Positions 11,297-21,512 of a stretch of 64,000 nt of DNA are shown in pieces. Source of the DNA: Panonychus citri. Lineage: Eukaryota > Arthropoda > Arachnida > Trombidiformes > Tetranychidae. Every line of letters starts with the position of its first letter. The first letter of the stretch is position 1. The notes under the pieces were generated by a model. That model was not told the DNA's origin. It ran no database searches and worked only from the letters and a program-made list of their open reading frames with translations. The translations under genes were made by a program, and so were the position numbers. Where the stretch lies: contig NW_026515544.1 of assembly GCF_014898815.1 (NCBI RefSeq), forward strand, positions 2,604,001 through 2,668,000, written 5' to 3'.

Positions 11297-12383
11297 ATCG
11301 GACGTGATGGTTAATTAAATCCTAGATTATTGGTTGGTTATCAATGGAATAGGATTGTTACCAAACTATTACTTGAATTTATTAATTGTTACTAATCATA
11401 GATTGTCTTTATTTGTAAGTCTATGACTCAATCTATTTATTTAGATGTGAAAATTGATCAAAAATAAAGGTTAATTAAGTGATTGCATTGAGAAAAATTT
11501 TAATTGCTGTTTATTCAATTGTTCATTACTTTTTATTATGTAACATTCATTGAAAAGAATAAAGTTTTCTCTGAATTAGTAAATCAATCGGTTGAAATCT
11601 AATTAAGAGTGAATTATGTATCTCAGGTAAAGTTGATCTAATTTCAAACTTCGAGTTCTCATCGTCGTAGTGACCTTTATGGAAGCGATTTCAAAGCGAC
11701 TAACGGCCAATCAGCAGAGTTTCTGATCGTACTTGAATCGAAATTTTCTCTCTGATCGAATTGACTAGACTGATTTAAATGTTCCAAAACTCTAACTTTC
11801 TTATAGTAATAATTAAAAGAAAATTAAGAATTAAGAAAATCTATTGATCGTTTAAACTACAAATAAGTGTACATTTCGAGACAGTTAATGATCGCCGATT
11901 ATGATTAATAAAATTTCTTCATTATGATGAATCTCGAAGCAAAAGTGCTCGAACTTACAGATTTTCTGATAAAATGTCTCATGAACATCATGAAATTCAA
12001 TTCTAATCTCATGTTAACTGATCAATCAAAAGATCAATTCATTTGTTTGGTCAATATTCATTTTTCTTCATAAACGAAAATTTTTCCTTTTCTTCTCAAT
12101 CAGCTGATCCATCAGATGTTTACAATCTTCTCAATGAAAGAAAACCAAAAGCAAAAATTTTCTTCAAAACAATTAATCGTCTTTTTGTAAATTTCTTCTT
12201 ACTAATTGTTTCAATTTAAAATTAATTTATTCTTCAAGCAATCAGCCTAAACCTACGTGAACCAAATTAAAATGAATGATTTGTCTTGTTCATAAAAAAA
12301 TCTTCATCTTGGTTGTTTACATTTCTCTTTTTGTTTATTTACTATTTCTGATCAATCAATTGATTTAATTAAATGTATTTTTG
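11297..12383. other. 3' UTR and intergenic DNA
   Basis: Contains the 3' UTR of the small peptide gene and the 5' flank of the glucuronosyltransferase gene. T-rich toward the right. No other gene seen. Confidence 0.5.
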
Positions 12384-13453
12384 ATGAGAATTACATTGAC
12401 CCATCTGAAATTAATCATCTTCGGATCATTGGTGTTGACTTTGATTCTAATTCTATTCCAATCAGGTAAGATAATTAACGATTCAATTAATTTCCATTGG
12501 AGGTGTTAATCTATATTTCTTTTTGTATCTTCTTGTTTACAGTTTGTGTCTCTAAATCATATTCACCTAAATGTCCAGAGAAAGAAGGAAATTCAAGTTT
12601 AATCAATTCGCTGTCACCATCATCTGTTGCCAGGAACAATCAGTTAATGATGATACCTTATCGAGAGAAACAACCAACAATTTATCTAATCACTCCAACC
12701 CATTCAAGACCAGAGCAAAAAGCTGAATTAACCAGAATGGGAAACACTTTGTTACTCGTTAATTCAATTCATTGGATTTTAATCGAAGACGCTGATTCAC
12801 CAAGTGAATTGATTACCAATTTTATTGCTCGACTACTTCAATTATCAGTTAATCGGACCAATTTATCGATCACCCATCTTGTTAAAAAAACTCCCCCCGA
12901 ATACAAGACCAAATTAACTGATCCAAATTGGTTGAAGCCTCGAGGGGTTTTACAAAGAAATGAGGGATTAAAATGGTTACGAGACAATCGCCAATCCATA
13001 GATCACAAAGGTGTCGTTTATTTTGCCGATGATGATAATACTTATGATGTCCGATTATTTGACGAGATGAGGGACACCAAACGGGTCAGTTGTTGGCCTG
13101 TCGGCCTTGTGGGTGGACTTATGGTTGAAAGGCCATTGGTCAACGATGATAATAAAGTTATCGGCTGGAATGCTGTTTATAAACCAGAGCGATTATACCC
13201 TTTGGACATGGCCGGTTTCGCGATCAATATTACATTGATCTTGAGGAATACGAAAGTCGTTTTCACCCTTAAAGTGCCCAGAGGGTTTCAGGAGAGTTAC
13301 TTGTTGAAACAATTGATCTCCGATATCAGTGAGTTGGAACCGAAAGCCGATAAATGTACTCAGGTGTTGGTTTGGCACACGAGGACTGAGAGACCCAATT
13401 TGAAGCAAGAAATCAAATTAAAAAGACCATCAAACGAAAATATTGAAGTTTAA
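12384..13453 (+). CDS. B3GAT3: Galactosylgalactosylxylosylprotein 3-beta-glucuronosyltransferase (GlcAT-I, GT43)
   Basis: Adds the glucuronic acid that completes the Xyl-Gal-Gal-GlcA linker on which heparan and chondroitin sulfate are built; it acts in the Golgi. Exons are 12384-12465 and 12543-13453 (330 residues). Exon 1 supplies an ATG and a membrane anchor (LIIFGSLVLTLILILF) typical of type II Golgi enzymes. The long frame in exon 2 by itself would start only at a TTG, so the two-exon model is needed; donor ATCAG|GTAAG and acceptor TTTACAG|TT fit phase 1. GT43 landmarks are PTIYLITPTHSRPEQ (donor-binding start), RGVLQRNEGLKWLR, the metal-binding DDD at residues 190-192 (YFADDDN), and GFQESYLLKQL carrying the catalytic Glu, then LVWHTRTE. 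Length matches animal B3GAT3 (about 320-335). Orthology to B3GAT3 rather than another GT43 member is likely. Confidence 0.92.
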
Positions 13454-13797
13454 TTGATTAGATGATTAATTTTATTTTCCTATTAGATTGTAATACCAAT
13501 TGTAATTTTAGTTTGAATCATATTTTGCTACCAATCATCATTATCGTTATTATGATTCAATTATGATTTAATGGCTTGTTTACCTTTCTACAATTTGGGT
13601 TAACTATTGATGATTTATTAACTAATCATAATTAACTATCAATCATCAACTGACCGAAACTCAATTAATGAGCTTGTCTTCCGCATCCATTGAGGAGATA
13701 AATACTGGTGATGATTAGATTTTCTGCTAGAAAATTAACCTAAAGTGATTAACCGATAAGTAAATTGTATTGCTTTTATTGTTCCCTTCCAATCAAC

Positions 13798-14025
13798 ATG
13801 ATGTATCATTCACTAATCACGATAACAATTAATGTCTCCATCTTATTGTGTTTGTTAATTGTGCTTCAAGTGACTAATACTCTTGCTTCAAACAATCAAA
13901 TTCAACGTGAAGAGGCTTATGTTTTAATTGCTGTTCCTGACCAACAATTTAATGATGATTCCGTTCTAAGGATGGTTCGTGGATCAAGGGAAATCTTATA
14001 TCCTCAACCATTTGATTGGTACTAA
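13798..14025 (+). CDS. Small secreted protein of unknown function
   Basis: ATG at 13798 (a second ATG follows at 13801) gives 75 residues in one exon. A strong signal peptide (ISILLCLLIVL-like core, cleavage near NTLA) precedes a short mature chain with no cysteines that ends PQPFDWY. Basic residues (VRGSR) before the last dozen residues could be a processing site, as in neuropeptide precursors, but there is no C-terminal amidation glycine and I recognise no peptide family. A weak donor (GTACTA) overlaps the end, so another exon cannot be excluded. Confidence 0.5.
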   Translation: MMYHSLITITINVSILLCLLIVLQVTNTLASNNQIQREEAYVLIAVPDQQFNDDSVLRMVRGSREILYPQPFDWY

Positions 14026-14435
14026 TTAAGAATCGTTTTCAAAATGATGACCAATTAGGAGATGAAAGAAATCAAATCAGAAAAATTTCAAAAATTGAGC
14101 GAAAACGAAAACCGGTTAACTATTAATTGTTTATAAAAAAGAAAACGATTCATTATAATTAAGAATAATTAATTATAAAGAAAATGAAAAACAACCTAAA
14201 TAATCAATAGAAATCAAAATGAAAATTTCTATCAGAAAATTAACTCTCAACACTTGACACAATCAAATCATTTTCCAGTTGAAAATTAAAATTTAAAACA
14301 AAACAATTAGTACTTTTTGTCTTAATTTCGATTTAATAATTAAAGGCAACGAACGGCTACGATAATTGAACAGGTTCGAAAGAAAAGTTGAATCAAATTC
14401 GAAAAATGAGAAAAGTTGAAAGGGCAAAAAGAGTG
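14026..14435. other. Intergenic DNA
   Basis: A-rich stretch between the small secreted gene and the tRNA gene. On the tRNA strand it holds the 3' flank of the tRNA. No other feature seen. Confidence 0.4.
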
Positions 14436-14507
14436 TGCTGTCACCAGGATTCGAACCTGGGTTGTCGCGGCCACAACGCGAAGTACTAACCACTATACTA
14501 TGACAGC
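14436..14507 (-). tRNA. tRNA-His (GTG)
   Basis: 72-nt intronless cloverleaf on the minus strand. The acceptor arms GCTGTCA/TGACAGC pair fully; the discriminator base is A (14436). The anticodon stem TCGCG/CGCGA encloses the loop TTGTGGC with anticodon GTG at 14472-14474, and the T arm CCAGG-TTCGAAT-CCTGG is complete. The D arm carries the usual TAGTGGTTAGT, which doubles as the A box, and GGTTCGAATCC is the B box. The G-1 of histidine tRNA is not encoded, as expected for eukaryotes that add it after transcription. Confidence 0.96.
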
Positions 14508-14679
14508 TGCTTATGAATTTATGTCCTTGACTTGGGGTTTCATGATTAAGGGGGTGGGTTCGGGTGATTTGGTCAATTCGAGTTTCGTATTTGAGAGCGT
14601 TTTAATTAATTCAATGGATTGATTGTTTTCTTGTTTTAAACTAATGTGTAATTTTTATGTTTTTTAAATTTAAATGTGA

Positions 14680-16100
14680 TTACATAGATGCTGCTATTTT
14701 AGTGTCTGGTTTTTGGTGTTGATTTTGTTGTTTTGAATTGTGATCGAAAATGTTTTCATTGAAATCACTTAATTTCCAGTCTTTTAATGGTGGATTGGTT
14801 TGGTTTAATTTAGAGGTGTAATCTAAATTGTGGGCTGGTGGTCCGAATTTGAATAACACCTGAGATGGGGTGAGATTAAAGAAACGTCTCAATGTATCGT
14901 AAGCGGCCATTTCTTTGGCTATCTCAATGGACTCTCCTGGACCTAATGATGAGAAATTAATGAGAAGAGATTGATTGTTAATCGTTTGTTGCTTTTTTTT
15001 ATACTAAAGTTACAATGATTAGATGATTATCTTACCATAACCTAAGAGGTTTTTGTTCACGTATAATCCGACAGTGTAACATGAGAAAATTGTATTTCTT
15101 CCCGTTTCTCTAAGTAATCGTGCCTCGAATTGAGGTAGCCCGTCGTTTTGTAAGATTTGTTGAACTTTAATTTCTGGACTGATTGGATTCCAAATTTCTA
15201 GTAGATCCTTGTCATTAAGATAAGGTAAGATTATATCTATGATGAATTTCTGGCACTGTTGTGATCCACTGGTCTCTTCGAGAAGACCCAATAATGATTT
15301 AACAGCAGTTGATAACATGACATCGGTTGGGTTGACAAGCTTTAAAGAAAATTTCAAAATCAATGGTCAAGCTTTATGAAAGATTTTGATTAATAAGTCA
15401 ACTTACTGGACTCATGATTAATTCAGTGCATCCAATGTAACCACTAATGTGACTTAGATTCTTATCAGAACACAAATTTTCTAAAATTGATCTACAGAGA
15501 ATAAAACAGAAGACCAATAAGAATTTTAGAATTTTTCACCAATAATAAAACAATTAGGATAACTTACAAAATTCCTTCTTCTGGAACTCTTGGTAAGAAA
15601 AATCTTAAATATGATGCAATAAATTGTTTCATTATTCTCTCTCCTTTTTCGGCTAATTTACGATTTGATTCGAATTCAACACCAACACCTTCAAGTCCCA
15701 ATTCTTTATTCTTTCTGGACTCTTCATCTACATAAGACTGATCAATAAATACTCCTTTTAATTTGTCCAAAGGCAACTTTTCCCCAAGCCTTGCGTTGAA
15801 AGCGAAAATTTCACAATCATAATTCCTAAAATGGAGAAACAATGAAAGCATAAATTAATGAACAAACCAAACATTTTAATCAATGATTATTAGAAAATAA
15901 AATTAATCTTACCAATCGATCCATTCTCGTCGGTGTCTTTGTTTATGAGGAATTAAATCAAAATCTCTATCCCGATCTTTCATCTCAACAAGAGTATTTT
16001 TCAACCAGGTTTTTATTTCTCGGCGTTCAACAAATGTATTCACCGAAGATACTCTCGGTTTGAGTAGAGATAAACTTCTAAGAACCCTCGAGGACAACAT
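14680..16100 (-). CDS. mRpL44: Mitochondrial large ribosomal subunit protein mL44
   Basis: Five exons in transcript order: 16100-15913, 15825-15568, 15491-15407, 15339-15036, 14942-14680; 365 residues with consistent phases. The N-terminus is a basic, Ser/Arg-rich mitochondrial presequence (MLSSRVLRSLSLL). Then comes REWIDWNYDCEIFAFNARLGE and an RNase III-like fold, followed by a C-terminal double-stranded-RNA-binding part (ISPEIKVQQIL, FEARLLRETGRN, VGLYVNKNLLGYGPGES, AKEMAAYDTL). Residues of active RNase III are not conserved in this family; mL44 acts structurally on the mitoribosome. Length is near the animal norm (about 330). The last 60 residues are Asn/Gln/Lys-rich and not conserved. 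The tRNA-His gene lies 172 bp downstream on the same strand. Confidence 0.93.
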
Positions 16101-16772
16101 TTTAAGACAATTTTATAACAAATTAAATTAAATTTACAATCAAATCACTGATTTTCGGGGATTTAATTAAACAAAAACTAAAAATTCTAAAAACAAGAAA
16201 ACCAAACATGTGATCACCGAAAGGGACCGTTGACTAATTTACAAAAGAAAATTTCGTTTGGAAAAATTTTCACATTTCTGATCAACGATCTCTGATCACA
16301 ATTAAACCTAATCAATCAAGTGACTAATTGTCCGAATGAAACAAATAGTAATACAGGTTATTACTCTTTGGAATGAGATTATGATACATTTTTTAGAATA
16401 AAAAGTCCGCATGTTTGCACCGAATCATTCATTTCATTCATTCCAATTGGAAAATTGAAAGAGATGGAAAAATGATCTCGATTTCACGATTAGATAATCA
16501 AACGAATAAAATGTTTAGGTTAATTGTTTGCAAGTTTAATCATTAATTAGTTGTGAACATGAGGATTTTTAAATTTAGAATTTACAATAAGAAGAATCAA
16601 ACTGGATGAATAATATCATGCCAACAAAGTTAATTAGTGCAAGTGCAGAATAAGCACTGGAAATTGTATTATAATAATAATAAATCAAAATTTTAAAAAA
16701 TTAAATTGCTAGAGTATAATTAAAGAGACGAAAAAAAAAATTAATCCAAAATTCAAAAAAAAAATCCATAAG
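16101..16772. other. Intergenic DNA between mRpL44 and ATF4
   Basis: Holds the mRpL44 promoter and the ATF4 3' UTR; both genes are on the minus strand, about 670 bp apart. AT-rich with A runs near 16730-16765. No other gene seen. Confidence 0.5.
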
Positions 16773-17953
16773 TTATTTTCTTCTTTTTTCTTTGAGAAAA
16801 TCTCTTGTCCAGATAACGCATTCTCGATGAGTTCTAGTTAATATTTCGAGTTCCATTTGTAGTTTTTTATTTTTTTCGATAAGTTCACTTTCTTCAGCTT
16901 CTAATTCGGCAACTTGTTGCTTCGTTTTTTCACGATATCGACGAGCTGCTTCTTTATTTTGATCCTTTTTCTTTGCGTCACAATTGCTAAATAACTTTCG
17001 TTTCCTTCCACGAGTTGAAGGCTTTTTACTACTACTGCTTTCTGAGCTTTCTATTGGAACTGATAAAGGTGATGGCGTTGCTTCTGGTGTTGGTACTGAT
17101 GCTGGTACTGATACTGGTGGTGGTGATGGTGTTGGTGTTGGTGTTGGTGTTGGTGTTGGTGTTGGTGTTGGTGTTGGTGTTGGAGTAGATATCGGTGAAA
17201 GTGGGATTAAACATGAAAAGTCAATATCAGAGGTTCCCGTAAATTCATCCAGATACTGCATGTATTCATGATTCTTGATAATAGGAATCACATTTTCGAC
17301 ATTTAAAATATTATCTTCGCGCATGTCGTCGGTATCTAACTGGCCTGGGGCCATATCCAAAGGATCAAGTATAGATGAACTGAAAGTAGGAGATGAACTT
17401 CCATCAGAAGGAGAGTGTGGTGGTATAGATTTAGGGCTATAAGCAAGAGAAGAACTGATGAAATTAAGTAAATCATCTTCTCCAGTTTCTTTGATTTCAA
17501 TTCCGAAAGGTCCATAGGTTTCACCTGGTGAAAAGAAAATGCCAAAGACAATGATGGAAATATTAATAAAAATCCAAATAATCACAAATTCAGTCAGAAT
17601 ATTGTATAATAAATTACATTTGCATGTTAAAGATGCAATCGAAAAAAAGTTAAAAACTAATTCAGGTCAAGATAAAAAAATACCAACAACTTGTTTTCCC
17701 CAAACAAGACGGCATTGCCGAAAGGTTAAAAGGCTGATGAAATGCATTATGCAAATGTAACTATAACGACAGAACTTAAGAGTGAAACGAAAATGAATAA
17801 CTAATACTTACGATCACAAACTTCCGAGATAAGATGTTGACTGTAAACCTGAGTATCCGAGACATTTGAAGATTGTGATGAAGGAAAAACCGGTGGTAAT
17901 TTATCCTCACTCATGAAATCCTCAAATGAGGGTTGAGAATCAAATTTTGTCAT
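16773..17953 (-). CDS. ATF4: ATF4/CREB2-type bZIP transcription factor (cryptocephal-like)
   Basis: Effector of the integrated stress response: eIF2-alpha kinases raise its translation and it activates amino-acid and redox genes. Exons are 17953-17812 and 17524-16773 (297 residues); donor GATC|GTAAG and acceptor TTCACCAG|GT match in phase 1. The acidic N-terminal half (FEDFMSEDKL, EFTGTSDIDF) looks like activation regions. The bZIP spans about residues 232-297. Its basic region KKKDQNKEAARRYREKTKQQ carries the N-x-x-AA-x-x-YR pattern of the ATF4/ATF5 group, followed by a short zipper. A Thr-Pro dipeptide tract of about ten units lies in the middle. Two upstream ORFs precede it, as in ATF4 genes generally, and this supports the ATF4 over the ATF5 assignment, though ATF5 shares the feature. 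Confidence 0.92.
17127..17183. repeat. GGTGTT hexanucleotide tandem repeat in ATF4
   Basis: About nine GGTGTT units on the plus strand, encoding (Thr-Pro)n on the minus strand. The unit is a multiple of three, so length changes keep frame. Likely polymorphic. Confidence 0.95.
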
Positions 17954-18150
17954 CCTGGTATAGACGGTATTAGATTTAAATCAGGATAATTATTGTATAA
18001 TTCAATGAAACAAGGATTATTTGTATTTAAAGAAGTTGAATTTAAGATGATGATGTTTGAGCTAAGATTTGCGAGGTCAGTGGTTAAAATGAAAACATTG
18101 TTGAATGCCAGTTTAGACTGGTTATTAATGGTTAAGGCGGTAGTTGCCAT
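17950..18150 (-). promoter_or_regulatory. ATF4 uORF2 (66 codons, stop overlaps main start)
   Basis: Starts at ATG 18150 (+4 is G) and runs 66 codons without a stop. It ends in TGA at 17952-17950, which overlaps the main ATG at 17953-17951 as ATGA, in a different frame. In animals the inhibitory uORF2 of ATF4 prevents initiation at the main start unless ternary complex is scarce. Here it ends at the start codon itself instead of well inside the coding region. Confidence 0.75.
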
Positions 18151-18183
18151 TGGTGATTTTTAGTTAGAGGAGGTTAAGACTGG

Positions 18184-18207
18184 TTAACAGAGTTTATAGG
18201 ACATCAT
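18184..18207 (-). promoter_or_regulatory. ATF4 uORF1 (7 codons)
   Basis: ATGATG start at 18207 and TAA at 18186-18184, encoding seven residues. It lies 33 bases before uORF2. Its short length and position match the permissive uORF1 of ATF4 genes, after which ribosomes resume scanning. Confidence 0.7.
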
Positions 18208-19472
18208 TGTCACTGCCACAAAGAAAATAAAACGATTTAAACAAGAAAGAAGAGAGAAGAAGATGAAGAAAGAAGATGGAGAAAAAAAAACTAGAAGACG
18301 GCGGCGAAAACGTTTAAACGAATAAACAAATGACTAAGGGTCAGAGTAGAAGAATGAAAATTTGTTCGAACAATTTTAATCAACGACAATTAATTTAATG
18401 AAACGAATTTAGTAATAACTATTAGTCGACTTATATCATCAAGAGGTAAGGTTAAAATGGCGACTTGATAAGCTTTTCAATTGGAAAATCAGAAGAAAAT
18501 GTAGGTGGCGCTTCATCAAATTCTAAATAAAAGATAATTAAGTGACTAATGTTTTCGTTGATTCTCTTGTTAATTACAATTAATCTGTTTCATTTTCCGA
18601 TCAAATTTTATTTCTATTTTAATCTCTGTTACCCAGGTAATCTTTTAACATCTAGTTAACCTTTGTACTCTTTCATTTACCCATTCGTTTAATAGATGAT
18701 GCAATTCGGTGTCTGGATTACTTACTATTTTCTCTTTCTCTCTCTCTTTCTTTTTTTCACTCTCTTTCTTGTTCTCTCTCTTTTTCTAATTCTAAATTCC
18801 AGTCTCCTTAATGTACCTGAATGGTACCTTCTAGACTCTTTTCTCTCTCTCTCTTAATTGTTACTATTGTAAAGTGAAATTATAATTGAAGGATAGAGAG
18901 AAAAAGAGAGAAAGAGAGAGAGAGAGAAACAAGTGATTAGAAGTTACTTTGATTTAAGAAGGTCAATGGAGGTCGTTGACAAAATGGTTAATTTAATTTT
19001 CAGAGAGATGATCAGGTTTGTTTTTATTATTATTCCATTAAAACGTTTACAGTAATAACGTTGTAATGTTTTTCTATGACTTCTCATTAATTGTGCTCTT
19101 TAGATTTTTAGATCATTAGAATAATTTATTTCTTTTGGTTGATTTTCCTGAGAAATATGTGAGATAGTAAATGTTTAGTTTTAATAAGATTTTTATTCTT
19201 TATTTTCATCTCTTTTTACATAATATAAATTGTTCATCTATTATTTTTGATATATTTGTTTAGTTGATTATATTATATAGGAAAAGTTGATCAGATTTAG
19301 ACTAAGCTTGATTGACTTTTTCTTCAGTGTGAATGTGTGACCCAATTTTTATAAATGATAAAAAGTAAATTTGTTGAAATTAAAATTTTTAACATAAATG
19401 TAAACATTTTGTTGATTGTGAATATGATGGCGATGATTGTGATGATGATGATGATCTTGGAATGATGGTTAA
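18208..19472. other. 5' flank of ATF4 and 3' flank of Rgp1
   Basis: Purine- and pyrimidine-rich tracts (CT-rich at 18730-18850, GA-rich at about 18893-18930), otherwise AT-rich. No gene supported. Confidence 0.5.
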
Positions 19473-20900
19473 TTAAACAGTGATTGACATCGTTGCAGGC
19501 ATTGATAAACCTCTTCCAATTTGAAGTGGATGAGTTGGCAGAATTTGAATCGGCAAATCCCAGACCATAGTTTGAACTTTCATTTCGGCGGGACCTTGTT
19601 CCATTATTCCATAATTGTCGATTATTTTATTAGTATCAATATCTTCTGGTTTGGTGCTCACAAATTCAACATGTAATTTCCAGGTCAAAGTCACTATAGA
19701 GAGAAGAAGAGAGAGAGAGAGAAAAAAAAATAAGAGGAAGAAAAAGAAAAAGATAAAAATTTCTCCGACCAAAGTGACCATTAAATCTTGGTGAAGGTGA
19801 AGTGTTTCTGATGCGACTAATTGTTAACTCACTTAGATTTGTCTCGAATGCTGGTGTTACCGTTAAAGGAATTGGAAGAATCATTTGCGAATTGTTCATG
19901 TGAAGACAAAATTCATGATATTTACTGTGACTCGAAATGTGCGTTGATTTACCAGAGCGAAGACGAAATTCTTCCTTCAAGGTTTCCTCACTTTGTAGAG
20001 TAACAGAGAACTGAAGAGAGTAAACGAGAGAGAGAGAAAAAAAAATTTATAGAAAAATGTTATAAGTTGTAAATAGAAAATAAATGCAATGACAGTTACC
20101 TGAACACAAGGAACAGTTGAATCGGTAAAATCGAAAAGACCAACAATATCTTCACCCAATTTAAATGTATTCTTAAGAAGGCAAAACCTTGCGATTCGAC
20201 CTGTTTGATTAGTGATCATATAACTACTGGGTGACCTTTTACCAGTTAAACAGTCCAATTTATGTAACATAAGATCTAAGGTACTTTCTTTACAATCATA
20301 GTCACCATAGTTGTTACTGGAAGAGGAAGATTTGGTTAGATGGTCTTCTTGATGATCAGTTTCATCATCTTTAACTGGATGGTGATTATTATGGTGACCA
20401 TTGGGCATTTTAAAAACATCGGAAACAATTGAGATAACACGAAGAGGCATTCGTAGTAATTGGATAACACTGTTTACACGTTGGGTACCAATGGACAACT
20501 TGTACATATACTTGACCCATGAACCATAGTAAGAGGGTGGACAGTCGGTGGGTATCGTTTCTTCATACAGGAAGGTTTTAATCTCGTTTGGATGGAGGGT
20601 TAAATCACATAATAATATTTTTGGTTTAGTTGAGAAAACAAGTCTTCCCTTTTCACCTTTACAAGGATGAAATGATGTCTCCTTTGAAGATAAAGCTGCT
20701 TCTTCCTCTGAGATTTCATTTCCTTTTGAATTTGTGGCCACTTTAGTTTCATCTAAAGCTGAATGACAATAAATTTGAACACCAGACCAGGCTAAACGTT
20801 CAACCTCATCACCAACATTCTTGTAACTTATACGACATTTGAGTTGTTCATTGTTGAAATAAACAGAACCTCGGAATAATTTGGCATTTATCTCGATCAT
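19473..20900 (-). CDS. Rgp1: RGP1, partner subunit of the RIC1-RGP1 Rab6 exchange factor
   Basis: RGP1 and RIC1 together form the nucleotide-exchange factor for Rab6 on Golgi membranes, needed for endosome-to-Golgi traffic. Exons are 20900-20100, 20010-19833 and 19693-19473 (399 residues, human about 391); phases 0 and 1 fit, and the third exon resumes MTLTWKLHVEF. Arrestin-like beta-sandwich landmarks are MIEINAKLFRGSVYF at the start, FSTKPKILLCDL, VKYMYKLSIGTQRVNS, LRMPLRVI, FKLGEDIVGLFDF, then LPIPLTVTPAF, TWKLHVEFVS and WDLPIQILPT. A His/Asp/Ser-rich insert (about residues 165-195) is lineage-specific. A 5' UTR intron is likely (donor TTAG|GTGAGT at 21237, acceptor CTTAG before 20908). 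Confidence 0.93.
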
Positions 20901-21512
20901 AATTTTAACTAAGAAAATCAAACAACCAAAAAGATATTGACTGATTTAGTATTTCCGGTCAACCGAATAGAAACAAAATCAATCTAAATGATGACGATGG
21001 ATAAACAATAAACAACAATCAACAAAACAACAAAACAACAAACCGGATGAGAGAAAAACAAAATCTTTTCAAATGAGAATCAAACTTAACCAGAAATCCA
21101 TAGTTTACAGGCGAGAAACAAACAAACCCTGCAACAGAATATAAAACAACAATTAGCAAATAATTAACCAGGTAAAAGGGGAAATAAAAAATTAACAACA
21201 ATTTAATTAATTAGAAAATAATTTCAATAAAACTCACCTAATTTTCTGGTTGAAACCTAAACAGGATTCGAATATCTGATATTCTCTTCAAGGATCCGAT
21301 ACCTCAGATTCTTAAACGTCACTGACTCAGAATCTGAATTTCAATAACAACAAGAATGAGAGAGAGTCAACAACAATCAACTGATTTTTAGAATTGAATC
21401 GTTCTTAATTTTTATTTGTTTTTCTTTCTCTGTCTTTCCTTGATTGTTATTCTATTTGATTAGAGTTTGTTACAATTAATTGTGTTTACATTGTTTCTAA
21501 TTACTTATTCCA
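20901..21512. promoter_or_regulatory. Divergent promoter region between Rgp1 and Evi5
   Basis: 612 bp separate the two start codons, and part of this is the Rgp1 5' UTR intron (about 20909-21237). The two transcription starts are therefore probably within about 250 bp (21240-21490), and one shared regulatory region is likely. No TATA box is obvious. Confidence 0.55.

Noticed and set aside
12497..12542. N-terminal extension of the glucuronosyltransferase exon 2 frame
   Set aside because: Starts at TTG and lies in an intron; the upstream ATG exon with a membrane anchor splices in phase at 12543.
14293..14493. 66-codon minus-strand frame
   Set aside because: It translates the tRNA-His gene and flank.
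16984..17271. Plus-strand Gly-Val repeat protein
   Set aside because: Antisense reading of the Thr-Pro repeat of ATF4.
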